Positions 9,427-20,224 of a stretch of 64,000 nucleotides of DNA are shown here, piece by piece. Below the pieces are notes generated by a model that was given only the letters and a program-made list of their open reading frames with translations, had not been told where the DNA came from and did not search any database. The first letter of the stretch is position 1. Each line of letters begins with the position of its first letter. The stretch is from Siphonodentalium dalli (Eukaryota; Mollusca; Scaphopoda; Gadilida; Siphonodentaliidae), in assembly GCA_032622095.1 (NCBI GenBank), contig CP136069.1:38290194-38354193 (forward strand). The letters are read 5' to 3'. Position numbers and translations under genes: made by a program.

Positions 9427-9592
9427 ATATAAGGATTAACTGTCATGTGGACTGTTTTTTATGGAGATGTAACCGTGAGGTAAGTGGTCATAACTTGTGT
9501 AAAACCAGAAGGGTTTTACATACAAGTTATGAACACTTACCTCACGGTTACATCTCCATAAAAACAGTCCACATGACAGTTAATCCTTATAT
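9427..9592. repeat. 166-bp near-perfect hairpin (U1)
   Basis: Arms of about 80 bp run from atataaggattaactgtcatg to its mirror catgacagttaatccttatat, with a 5-nt loop near 9507. There is one mismatch, a 2-nt bulge and one T-run length difference. Flanking TA dinucleotides allow a TA-target MITE. A long pre-miRNA or siRNA hairpin is the alternative. Confidence 0.85.
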
Positions 9593-11256
9593 TTATATAC
9601 ATTTAGCGAAAAAGCCACTTTTGTAAAAAAAAAAGTGTATCGTGACAAAACCAGCCCAAAATATCCCATAGCACCCTTGGCAAAAGTTAACAGGAAAAAA
9701 AAATTCTTTATATTGAAACCTGATGATTTAATTTAAGTCAATCCTGCGCGAGTCCAAATGCGCCCAAAACATTACGCGTTTTTCTTTCCGGTATCAATGA
9801 CTTATCGATGTAATTATGGGCTTGCAGTTATGAGCTGTTGCGCGTTCACCGAGAAATAACTGCAACTAGTCACGTGGGCGCCGACCAATCGAAATGCTGG
9901 ATTTAGTGATAATCACACTTAGTATGTAAATATATATAAATATTACTGTTACAGTGGAATTGTCGATAAAAGTCCAATTAGTCAAATAAGATACCAAAGT
10001 GTAAACTAGACGGTAACATTGGAATAGTTCAAAGCAATGGAAACATATCCTCAGTGAAAATCATATCTGGACTAAAACATTCAAACTTACTGTTCGATTA
10101 TCGATGTCTTTTGACAGATCACTGTCACAGTTTTGTTTACATAACACTAGTTTCAACACGCAAAAGTGTGTTATTGGAGAACTATCCATAATGAAAATGA
10201 GAACAAAGTATAGATATTTCTCCATGCTCCAAGTCAATTGTTATAGGTTAAAATAAGTTTTGTTCCCAGGGGAATAGATGGTCTATCTCTTTGTAAACAT
10301 GTATTATATAGTTACCGGGGTATAAAATATTAGATCTGAATCGAAGACTCCTGTCCGAAAATGCTTCTATCGATTAATATTAATTTTATTTCGAATATTT
10401 TCTGGTCTAAAAAGGTGTGGTTGTTTAGCTAACGACCAATAGTGGTTACTGTTAACAGAGACCAGCAATTTTATTGTGTAGTTTTGTCACAAATAAACAT
10501 TAATTATATAATCAGCAACAATCCGATCTCAGTCCCCGTATAGATTTCCATATTCAATGAGGTATCGGTATCGTAGCCGTTATCAACAAATAAATTCGTC
10601 CACGTATATAATACTCCAGAATCATAAAGTTTACATCCGCGGTTTCTGCCACATTATCATTGTCAAAATTGTCAAAATTCCTCCCTTCACCATTTACTAA
10701 TAACAATACGTATATCTCGGCACAAAGTACAATATTCTTCCTTAATATACTCTTTTTTCAACCTCGATGTCCCCAAAATTTCAAATGCACACACGCTTTC
10801 TAGATGCACGAACTAAAACACCGCACTTCGTGTCGCCTCTCGTCATATGTATACGTAATCCAATACGCATAAAGAGCGCTCGTTCAACGATAATTCTCTC
10901 GCACCTTCGCGTAGTATATGTGTTACCTTTGCTGATGCAACGAAAGGACGTTCAATGTATATTATATTGCGTGAAAAATATATTGACTATCACATTGATT
11001 ATTAACTATATTATGAACATCGCTCTTTTATGATTCCCATGTATTTGAGGGCGGCGACCTGTGATATTATATAGTTCGCATGTGACTGTTTCTGTTTGAA
11101 AATATCTTTCGGACAGGCATGTACGATATTTCGTCATTGCTGTGTGTGTTCGGGAGGGTTTATGTGGACACGCATGCCCATGTTCAGATCACATATATGC
11201 ATGGCCGTCATACTAGCGTCTGATAAGTCTTGAACCAGCCAGACGATACAATATAT
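9593..11256. other. AT-rich stretch, no supported gene
   Basis: Poly-A runs near 9626 and 9694 and many short frames. U1 shows only a handful of single-base differences from U2 and U3 here (for example acacGctttc/acacActttc near 10797 and gcaaCgaaag/gcaaTgaaag near 10940). I see no recognisable gene or element ends. Confidence 0.55.
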
Positions 11257-11414
11257 ACACAGAACGACACGATGTGTAAATGGGTTTGTCGATACGGCAC
11301 GAGTGCTGTCGCGGAAGGATAGAACGAGAGGCGCTTGCGCCTCGAGTTTTATCCTTTCGCAACAGCACGAGTGCCGTGTCGACAAACCCATTTACACAAC
11401 GTGTAGTTCTGTGT
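11257..11414. repeat. 158-bp CpG-bearing hairpin (U1)
   Basis: Left arm acacagaacg...tgtgtaaatgggtttgtcga.acggcacgagtgctgt...aggcgc pairs with the mirrored right arm gcctcg...acagcacgagtgccgt.tcgacaaacccatttacaca...ttctgtgt. The loop ttgc is near 11336. There are several mismatches, so it is older than the 166-bp hairpin. Both strands give an ORF starting MGLS[TI]RH, an artefact of the palindrome. Confidence 0.85.
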
Positions 11415-11724
11415 TTATTACACGCTTCGAGTCCTAGAATCCGTGCATTAAAAATACAAGATTAGAAGGTTTATTTAGGCTCATACAGGGCGTGTTTGTC
11501 ATGTGTGATGATTCTTTTATTTAAATAGTTCCAGTTTCATGGTTGAGTCGAACGTCATTTTACGTCAACGAGATGGGTATGGAACGTACGTTCCATACGG
11601 ATTTGTAAATATGGAACAGCAATAACACTGTACTTCTAGGAACAAGCGTGAAATAAATGTGTATCCGATCATATGAATAGGTTTCATTGCCGCGTTAATG
11701 TCTACTCGAGTGGAATTATATAAC

Positions 11725-14700
11725 ACTAGCAGGTTAGCCCGCCACTGGCGGCAATCGTCAGAAACATGACAATTTTTAATATTTTTAATTAATGTTTTTA
11801 ATTAATTTTTTTTAATTAATTATTTAATTGAATTTTTTGTTTTTCAATGAGTTAATTGTGCCTTTTTAATTTTTTAATTGAATTTTATTTTTTAATTTTA
11901 CCCGATTTTTTTTTTCAATGAGTTAATTGTGCCTTTGAATTTACTAGCTTTAAAAAAAAAAATTTTATACATTTTTTAATTTAATTTTATGTTTTTCAAT
12001 GAGTTAATGGTGCCTTTTTAATTTTGTAATTATTTTTTTTTTCAATTTGACCCGATTTGACCTTGAATTGATCTTTTTCAAGGTCAAGGTCAGGTCGGGG
12101 TCACAATTTAACCCGCCCATGACACTTTCCGTAGGTAGCAAGTTTGAGCTCAATCGGTTCGAGTCTATAAAGGACACACACATATATATCATTTGTAGGT
12201 ACCCGTTTCAAGGTGAAGATCACCTTGGGCGGAAAAACTGACCCGATCCCCGTTCCTATGAAGCCCTGAGTACGTAGGAATCACACAACACGCTCATGTC
12301 TGGATACCGACGCTGACGCCCGTATACAGACGTAATAATCACATTACCACACGGCACAATCGTTTCGACGAGTCTACGACCAATTCCACGATTCTGCGAC
12401 TTGACAATCACGGTGCTACGGCAGTTTAACGATTCTGCGACCAGTCTAATGCGATAAACACGAAAACAACATTGAGAAATGAATAATTCCAGAAATATGG
12501 ACAGGAATGTACCATATATTATATTTCTATTAGGTACGGCGATCTTCGATTCGATAATCTGTAAAGAGTTCATCACTAGATGGTTAGCACAACAATACAT
12601 ACTCTTTGACATAAATAGACCGGTTGTTTTGGTTTTACTGTGTAAAATTCGTCTTGAGAGTTGAGAAAATATATATAACGTCCTATAAAATTGAGTGGAA
12701 ACCAAATAATATGATCGTACGTGACACGTAACGGGGCAACCTCACGCGGTGCTTCGTCGGATCTAGTTATGCGAAATTTGACCAGATTTGACCTTGAATT
12801 TACCGTTTTGAATGTCAATGTCAGGTCGGGGTTACGAGTTAAGCCGTCCAAAACACTGCCCGGACAAAAGTATCCCTAGCTATCGAATATCGTCGAAATC
12901 CGCCACTATTACCCGATTTGATCTTGAATCGACCATTTTGAAGATCAAGCATCACACTTTGACCCGTCCAAAACACTTCCCGGACAAACGTACACTTAGG
13001 TATCAAGTTTCGTCGAAATCCGTCCGGAAGTTTTCCCGGCCATCATAGCTAACAGACAAAAGTCACGAACTATACATTAGGTTTTAGCCGGGTACCTGTC
13101 TGACGGGCATGTGGGTGAGACGAAATTTGTTGGCATCCCCATCTACACCAACACCCCCAAAAAATGGTGGAAATCGGCCCAGTGGATACCCAGATACAGT
13201 TCAATGTCATTTAAAATCTCAAGTTCACGCCGCACGGGCATCCGGGTGTGACGAAATTGCTCAGCGCCTGAAACTACCACCACATACCAAATTTGGTGAA
13301 AATCGGCTCAGCGGAGAACTTGAGTTCAAGGTCATTTGAAGGTCAAGGTCAAGATATACCCATGTTAGTCCTCAGGTCAAACTACATACCCGTACCAAGT
13401 TTCGTCAAAATCGGTTAGCCGTTTCCGATTCCATCGCGGAAACACACACACATACATACATACACACACGCACAGACCACAAACTTTCCTCAAATATATA
13501 ATAGATTCTTTATGGAGGTCAAGTTTAAATTGATATCGTACTCCCATGTTTCTGTTCGTCAGATACAGACTCGAGTATGTAGGAGCCTCGATACCGGTAT
13601 ATTTCTAAAGGATAGCTATAAAAGGCCTCTGAATATTGACATGAGCGCGTACATCGCAACACATATCTAGCAAAATGGCCCTTTAAGTGAGATGTCTTTC
13701 AACAGAGGTCAAGGTCGTTTTATGGTCAAGGTCAAGGTCATATAAGCCCCCCACATCAACTTGACAACAAATTTGGTTGAGGCTTAATTCCAATTTGCCC
13801 AACGAAGGCGACCCATGTTATGATGGACATATAATTTGACTTCCTCGCTGCCACCACTGCTCACAAATGATTTCAAATAATAAGCCGCGTTCCGATGTTG
13901 AGTGTGAATACCTGGCAGCCAGCCAATACTATTCGCGCGACATACAACCGTGAAAAAATCCCCCTTGTTAGGGTAGATTGGTTCAATCATTTATCTCGAA
14001 GGAATTGATAAGCCGCTGATATGTCTGTGAGGCCAAATCGTTGCGAGACGGGAACTTATTGAATATGTTGTCCGCCTATTAGGGGGATTTTTCGCTAAGC
14101 AATTTGTCCGGAGGAAAATTACACGCAGCTAAGGCGGGATCGTTATTACAAAACACCATAAGTAAACATCGGCGCAACACACGATGTCGTGCTATACATT
14201 GTTGGAAAGGGTACATCCTTGGCTATTCAACTGTGGTAATTTGATTCTGAAGCAGGCACGTTTGCTTGTGCTATTTTCGCATATATCTTTTGCGAAAACG
14301 GTTATAAATGCAACCAAGTCTAGTATACTGATGTGAAATCAGTGTTTCCTGCGGAGACCAATTTTTTTCTGGATTCTAGCCCACAACACCAAATGACGCA
14401 AATGACGTCATGGACCATGTCATGACGTCTTCGCTGATTTTATTCAGCTAACCAACGAAATTGGTCAAACGAAACTAATCTATAGGCCAAAATCATATAG
14501 GAATTGTTCAGAAAAACTAAAGTTGTTAATTTTATAACCATCCCGTTGGTCCACTTCCGATTCTGTGTCACCGTTTCTTTTTGGGATATTATTGTTCCCA
14601 TGATTCTATGCGAAAGCGAAGCGGAAGTCACGTGATTTTTAACCCATTTTTCTTGTCCGGATTTTCATCGCGTCGAAATGCTGTTTCATGGTATTGTAAA

Positions 14701-15294
14701 AATTAATGACGTCATTCACGCCTAAACTTGAAAAGCAACAACTAGTCAGGAGGCTGGTCAGAGAAAATGTTGCCAGAACAATTTTTGCTAAACATTTTTA
14801 GTACCATATGCCAACAATGTTAATAATGTGCTATGGGATACCCCGATAATTAAAATCATTGTTGGCAATTTTCTAGTTACCTCTGTCAAGGTCAAAGGTC
14901 AAGGTCAAATTAGATATGCCAAATTTGCATAAATTGGACTATGCGGCGCGTTGTGGTTGCTAATAACATAGCCATACGTCTTTGGGTGATTTTTCACAAC
15001 AAATGTTCACCTCAGTTCTGTGATTGATGTCCATATTTGCGGGGGTATTTTCGCACTCAATTGACAACGGTCTTTAACTATCAAAGCGATTAACCCCGCA
15101 GTGCCGATGGCGGTGATTTTGGTGATTGGGAGTGGAGAATGAGTGCTCAGAGCTCGTCCAAAACGCGACAACGACGCGTCCCGTGGTTTTTTACCCTTAG
15201 ATGGGAAGTTTGGTCTCGATCGGTGCAGCCGTTTTCGATTCTATAAAGGATATACACACATATATATATACGTAGTTCTCAAATTATATAGGAG
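11725..15294 (+). mobile_element. Composite modular repeat A (U1)
   Basis: Begins actagcaggttagcccgcca and ends ttctataaaggatatacacacatatatatatacgtagttctcaaattatatag. Inside: an AT-rich block with three caatgagttaat copies (11845, 11916, 11997); decayed modules of type 'tttgaccttgaa..gacc..aaggtcaaggtca..acccgtccaaaacact..aagttt(cgtc).aaatc(c/g)g' at about 12048-12185, 12776-12905 and 12905-13030; and a tail at 13090-13500 ending in (aca)(tac) microsatellite. It is probably several nested non-autonomous insertions. The class is widespread in invertebrates; the superfamily is not assigned. Confidence 0.5.
14403..14714. promoter_or_regulatory. Three CRE-type TGACGTC sites, one as an inverted pair
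   Basis: tgacgtca at 14403-14410 forms an inverted pair with catgacgtc at 14421-14429 (gacgtcatg...catgacgtc). A further tgacgtca lies at 14707-14714. A ctgatgtgaaatcag dyad lies near 14330. These match CREB/ATF sites by sequence only; regulation is inference. Copies at the same relative positions in U2 and U3. Confidence 0.2.
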
Positions 15295-15465
15295 ACTAGC
15301 AGGTTAGCCCGCCACTGGCGGCATTCGTCCCATGGCTTTGTTCGAAAAAGCAATTGGAACAGGTTCCGATACACTTGTGCTGCATTTGCAGCCGACATTG
15401 CCGTGGGGATGCCCGTTCCTACACGCGTTTTCGATTCTATGAAGTACCCACATATATACACACAT

Positions 15466-15554
<89 letters not shown>

Positions 15555-15578
15555 CGGAAGTCTCAAATTATATAGTAG
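15295..15578 (+). mobile_element. Modular repeat B (U1)
   Basis: Begins actagcaggttagcccgcca like A and ends gaagtctcaaattatatagtag. It contains the (CA/TA)n microsatellite at 15451-15554. Sharing both end motifs with A and C shows they are one family inserted side by side. U2 33095-33376, U3 50889-51170. Confidence 0.55.
15451..15554 (+). repeat. (TA)n/(CA)n compound microsatellite
   Basis: Alternating catata/cacaca runs. U1 is 2 bp longer than U2 (33251-33352) and U3 (51045-51146). Tyrosine/isoleucine repeat ORFs here are artefacts. Confidence 0.95.
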
Positions 15579-16119
15579 ACTAGCCGATGAGCCCGACGTT
15601 GTCCGGGCTATTCAAAAACCAAATTTCAAGTCGATAGCTCTACCCGTTTCCGAGATCTGGTCTGCGCATGCGCGAAGCTGGCGTCGCACGGGCTCGGCGA
15701 CCCGATATAATTCGTATCCGGGGCAAGATACATTCAAATACCAAATTTCAAGTCGACAGCTCCATCCGTTTCCGAGATCTGGTCTGCGCATGCGCTAAGC
15801 TGGCGTCGCACGGGCTCGGCGACCCGATCAAATTCGTATCCGGGGCAAGATACATTCACATAGCAAATTTCAAGTCGATAGCTCCATCCGTTTCCGAGAT
15901 CTCGTCTGCGCATGCGTGAAGCGGGCGCCGCACGGGCTCGACAATACGACAACGTCCACCGCCTGGTCAAACTACACACACGTACCAAGTTTCGTCCCGA
16001 TCGGTCGAGAATCGTAGATTTGTATTAATGACATACATACAGACAGACAGACATACAGACAGACAGAGGTCTTCAACATATATATCAGATATATACGTAG
16101 TTCTCAAAATATATAGTAG
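15579..16119 (+). mobile_element. Modular repeat C (U1)
   Basis: Begins actagccgatgagcccgacg, carries the 122-bp tandem repeat, then a tail (taccaagtttcgtcccgatc) and (cagacaga) microsatellite, and ends tacgtagttctcaaaatatatagtag. Same end motifs as A and B. U2 33377-33917, U3 51171-51711. Confidence 0.55.
15619..15943 (+). repeat. 122-bp CpG-rich tandem repeat, about 2.7 copies (U1)
   Basis: Copies start at 15619, 15741 and 15863 (third partial): ccaaatttcaagtcgatagc, then cgtttccgagatctggtctg, cgcatgcgc, gtcgcacgggctcggcgacc and cgtatccggggcaagatac. Markedly richer in CpG than the surrounding sequence. U2 33417-33741, U3 51211-51535. Confidence 0.9.
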
Positions 16120-16486
16120 TTTGGAATTATAATTCCAAGAATAAATTTGCAGAACGAGCTATCACGATTCAAACTTTACTTTTTGGAGATCCAAGCTTAT
16201 CAAATTCCAATAATGAAGAAATTTATTTTCAAGCCTGTCCAAAACTTTATACAAGAGACACATCCCAGGATAAGAGCATACGGATTTTAATAGCAGATGA
16301 CTATTGGGGGGGGGGGGTATACAATAGCAATAATAATTCTGAGTATACATGTACAGGTGACAACTGCAGTCGAAAACACCTCATGAACTTAGCCACTGCA
16401 TTTTTACCTTGAAGATGAACAGTATATTTCATCACAACCAGATAGATACTGTCGATTCGTATAATTTTGAACAAGTTGGAAGAGAC

Positions 16487-16496
16487 CAGCAGCAGC

Positions 16497-16541
<45 letters not shown>
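16487..16541 (+). repeat. (CAG)/(CAA)n microsatellite (U1)
   Basis: Three CAG then about 15 CAA. The minus strand reads as poly-leucine, an artefact. U2 34285-34339, U3 52079-52133. Confidence 0.95.
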
Positions 16542-16542
<1 letters not shown>

Positions 16543-16959
16543 TATACCATTCATACACGTATAAATACCATATATAATTGTTTAATGCCATGTCCATTTT
16601 TTTTCACTTGACTGTTTGGTGAACGGGAGAGAAGTCAAACTGTCTAGTTTGGCATACTAAACACCACGGCTGGAACGCCGCATAAATATCGCTATCAGTT
16701 AACCCTGTTTTTATCCTGAATTATTGTTCGTCTTGGCATGTTTGTTTAAACAAGATTTCTCTCACGACTCAAGCGCCGTAACTCTATCTCTAATTGGTTC
16801 GCGCGAGATATTGGTCAGAAATTTTAATACGAAAGGGAATGGTTTGTCTGTGTCAAGCAAGCATAATGACCATAGTTGTACGGGTCCGGTGGTGGTGGAG
16901 GGGTGGGCGGTGGTGGGCTCGTTCGGTTCTGAGTTTGTTGCTGCCTGATTTTGAACAGT

Positions 16960-17680
16960 TGTCACGCGAAGTGACACTGGTAACATAATTCGACATTCTG
17001 CAAGCTGCATCTACATGTATATACAGAGGATAGCTTCTTAGTTCTGCACGGACAGCATTATTTGATGAATATTTTCCAGCACCTAATAAACGTTTGCAAC
17101 ATTTAATATGAACTGACTCACACGTTAGGCGATCGTGATTTTTAGATGTTATTTCGACACCCCACAGTTCACTGCCATATATATATAGGATTATTGGTTT
17201 GATCCGTTTATGGAACAGTTTGAGTGGCGTTAACAGGGGGGGGGGGGTGATGTATGGTTACACGCATCGAATAGTGATTGCATCGCTTTTAGCCCTTTTG
17301 CACTTAAGTTTGTGATAGCTTTGTGAACTTGTCATTACTAGAAAAGGTTATTCCAAGGTAAGTATATATTCCCTGATATTTTCGAGTTTGGTCTCAGATA
17401 TATGAAAGGATGGAATTATTGTTGTTTGTCTCGCCCGAAAAATCATGCAATTAGTTTTTTCCGTGTTAAGTTCATTCGCATCAGTGTACATTTTCAGATG
17501 GTTTAGACAGTTTTGGAGTCTCGTTGAACTATCAGACAATACAACGAGGTCGTCAGCGAAAGGAATGTGATTGCATTGACTACCCCCGGTCGTCACTGGA
17601 TCACATGCACGATTCGTCAAAGATATTCCTAATGTCATCGATGAATATTTTGAATAAATTCGGTGATAATATATGTATGA
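16960..17680 (-). pseudogene. Non-LTR retrotransposon (LINE) reverse-transcriptase fragment (U1)
   Basis: Reading minus strand from 17680: LSPNLFKIFIDDI (RT motif 4 region); a frameshift near 17607; DPVTTGG...HIPFADDLVVLS (catalytic FADD at about 17549-17560); KTNCMIF; a stop near 17348; KLSQTLSAKGLKAMQSLF; a second break at the poly-C (12 G on the plus strand near 17230); LKLFHKRIKPIILY..GSELWG (thumb/connection region); and AVRAELRSYPLYI. This order is typical of the RT C-terminal part of CR1/L2-like LINEs. Endonuclease and 5' RT motifs are absent. It is dead, with at least two frameshifts and a stop. Confidence 0.85.
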
Positions 17681-17938
17681 GGTGGTGAGGTTGAAAAGGA
17701 CATTTCAGATGTCGATGTGGTGCGGTGGTGGATTACATGGAATTACCTGGTTACTCCTAAAAGGAGGTTGCTCATATGTGGGCGTAAAGAAGAACAAGTA
17801 AGTAAGATATTCACAGTGTGACAGGAAGTGGAACCTGGGTGAACATTAATTTGCAAGTATGTATCACTGGTTAACCTTTTTACGGCGGGAGCCAAGCTGG
17901 TGCAGCATTAGCGATCCTGTGTCATTATATATATTCAA

Positions 17939-18196
17939 CCTTCCATGGCTGGAGCTTACTGGAATTTTGCCCAAACTATGTGCCAAATCCATTCGTTTAT
18001 TTATGACAGTCTTCCGTAGGGAGCCTCGCGTATACAGCAGAATGCACTGGCTTACAATGTCCAGATAAATATTGTTATAGGCCAATATGTATTCTTTTAT
18101 GCGAGGCTCCCTATGGGAGACTCGCGTATATCAACGAATGCCTTTGGCACAGCTAGATTTTGCGCAAAATCCCAGTAAGCGGCAGTCATGGAAGGG
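17939..18196. mobile_element. Second TTAA-type MITE, 258 bp (U1)
   Basis: Right end is GGAAGGG followed by TTAA (18197-18200). Left end is CCTTCCATGGCTGG preceded by TCAA (17935-17938, one change from TTAA). TIRs of about 40 bp match imperfectly (CC(C)TTCCATGRCTG, GCTTACTGG, ATTTTGC.CAAA). Inside are palindromic copies of gcattctcttatatatgcgag around ctccctatgggag, the motif also inside the 393-bp MITE. It is older than that element and fixed in all units. Confidence 0.75.
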
Positions 18197-18202
18197 TTAA
18201 TA

Positions 18203-18799
18203 TATATTGTTTTGCAGAACGTGCTATTTCAGAAATACCGGTATATATGGTGTTGACTTTCATTAACAAGACCAGGGGCGCCGGAGGATAGGGTGCAGGT
18301 GGGGGGGGGGGGTACAGATATGAAACGAAACATTGCAATTTTGCCATTGCTGATACATTTATATTTGACAAGAATCGTTATTTTATAATTTTATTGAAGA
18401 TAGCATTTAAACTCAACTTTGATTATATCGGCTTTTTAAATATAGTTAGGCAGCACCACGCAGGCTCCTTAGTGAATTTGGTTTTCAGTATAAATGCGAT
18501 ATTGACCTTAAAATGCGGCATCAATTCGTCAATTCTAAAACAATCTCTAATTTCAAACTATCGATTTGAACTAAATAATCATTATCCTTTGTAACAAATG
18601 TATGGTTTAGTATTATAACAAACATGGCCACATTCACAATATGAAAGATAACACATCCTAATTATGTAAAAACAAATAGATGATTTTATTTAGTAAAACC
18701 ACTTTGTCACATAATTAGAACATATCGCTCACATTGTGAGGTTGGTCAGGTGTTGCGAGAGTACGAAATCATACATTCGTTATGGAGGACAATGATTTT
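18203..18799. other. No supported gene; poly-G tract
   Basis: AT-rich with a poly-G run near 18301-18312. A 66-codon frame starting MKIAFKLNFDYIGFL is open in U1-U3 but has no recognisable similarity. U2 36000-36596 and U3 53794-54390 are the same. Confidence 0.5.
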
Positions 18800-18839
18800 T
18801 AGAGAGAGAGAGAGAGGGAGAGAGAGAGATAGAGAGATA
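18800..18839 (+). repeat. (GA)n tract near the unit end
   Basis: agagagagagagagggagag... interrupted. U2 36597-36636, U3 54391-54430. It lies about 110 bp before the point where the next unit's shared sequence begins. Confidence 0.9.
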
Positions 18840-19968
18840 TCTTTGTTACCTCCACGTATAGGAGAGATCGATATACATGACATATAAATACAGTTGGATT
18901 AAAGTGGGCCCCCCTGGCCAGTGTGGTGGGCCATTATGTACAAGTATGCAGGTTACAAAGACATACACACAGAAGGAGTTTTTCAAACTTTGTGGAACAA
19001 CAATGCAACGTTCAAATTGTTCCCATGCGGTAGATTTATTAAATTACTCAAGGTTATTGCCCAAGTTTGGAAATCAGATATTATTGAGACATCAGTCATC
19101 CCCACCCACTGAAACGAATACCCCAGAAGGTGCTGACGGATGACATGTCTCACATTTACATTGCAGAAACTCTCAGAAAAAGCGGCCGCTCCACTGGTAA
19201 GTAAATTATGTTTAATAATTTAGATGGAACATTCTGGGTTAGAGCTAGCTTCGTCATCGCTGGTCGGCCTATATATCGGCATAATGTGTCATCCACCTCA
19301 CCAACTTAGCCGCATGAGGTTCATCAATGTTACAACACGAAATCCATATTTCGGAATTTAGTGACTCTGAAGCAAATTTTACATTATTTTGACTGGGATG
19401 ATGGGGAAATTCCCAAATAATTTGAAAGAACGTTTGATTCATCCCTAACTTTTACCCAAAATAAAATAAACACTTTGAAACGTCATGCCGGACACAACAT
19501 TGGTTCGAAATTTAAGAGCAAATATAGGATGAAATTGTTCTGATAGTTTGCTTTGTAACGAACATCTAAAAAAAATCCTGTGGCAGCCATTATTGCCTGT
19601 AAAAATCTCATAACAATAAGCCCATGCGTGTTCCTATGGCACCAGACGAATAACACGGCGTCAGCGAACTCACCTTTATGGACGGTGTAAACTGTTGTGT
19701 AAAGGGACCCAAAGGCACTCGAAGTGAGTGAGTGTGCAAAATATAAATAAAAGTCTGTAAAAACGTCACTATTATGAAGGACACGAATAAATAAACAAAT
19801 TTTGTTCTTATATAAATTATAAAATGTTATCCAATAATTAACTTTCGCGTGTTGAAATCATTGTAAGGTAAACAAAACTGTTACAGTGATTTGTCAACAT
19901 GCTAATCGCGTAGGAAGTTCAAATATTTTATTCCAAATATTATTTTGAGAATATGCTTCAATGCTTAG

Positions 19969-20224
19969 ACAAGCCTTGAAATAGTGTGTCTGTCATTTGC
20001 AGAATGAGGTCCCCAGGGGGTGAATTTAGTGATGCTACCCCGCATAGCGGACTAGCATCACCAAATTCACCCTCTGGGGATCTAATTCTGCTTACACCTG
20101 AGCAGAATGAGGTTCCCAGAGGGTGAATTTGGTGATGCTAGCCCGCTATGCGGGGTAGCATCACTAAATTCACCCTCTGGGGACCTCATTCTGCAAACGA
20201 CAGACACACTATGTCAAGGCTTGT
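19969..20224. repeat. 256-bp double-hairpin palindrome (U2)
   Basis: Same length and structure as 1779-2034, with two substitutions near the first loop (gcatagcgga). Confidence 0.85.

Larger units (their letters stand above)
756..18945 (+). repeat. Tandem array unit U1 (18,190 bp)
   Basis: First unit of the head-to-tail array. It exceeds U2 by 393 bp, mostly because of the extra TTAA MITE (397 bp with its duplicated TTAA). It also has one extra 28-bp minisatellite copy, partly offset by a deletion of about 60 bp near 4310 and other small indels. Substitutions relative to U2-U4 are frequent from 756 to about 8500 and rare afterwards. Examples are cataatgCgtc versus cataatgTgtc near 1095 and ccccAcatagcggG versus ccccGcatagcggA near 1860. 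Confidence 0.95.

Noticed and set aside
11134-11465. Pair of similar ORFs on opposite strands (MGLSTRH / MGLSIRH)
   Set aside because: They are the two strands of the 158-bp hairpin.
12150-12180. tRNA/SINE B-box (ggttcgagtc)
   Set aside because: Homologous modules nearby read ttttcgattctataaagg; the match is a variant of that module, with no A-box at the right distance.
12256-12705. 149-codon ORF on the minus strand, the longest in the window
   Set aside because: It overlaps another frame on each strand, shows no domain-like pattern and lies within a stretch of decayed repeat modules (cgattctgcgac repeated). Its conservation between units only reflects overall unit identity.
15279-15798. 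Tyrosine/isoleucine-repeat ORFs on both strands
   Set aside because: Translation of the (TA/CA)n microsatellite.
15619-15943. CRISPR-like repeat/spacer array
   Set aside because: Continuous 122-bp tandem copies without unique spacers, in a eukaryotic context.
16301-16597. Poly-leucine ORF on the minus strand resembling a membrane segment
   Set aside because: Translation of (CAA)n; not a helix.
756-18945. Mitochondrial genome or circular viral genome, suggested by the ~18 kb period
   Set aside because: No mitochondrial proteins, rRNAs or tRNAs and no replication or capsid genes; the content is nuclear-type repeats and a LINE fragment.
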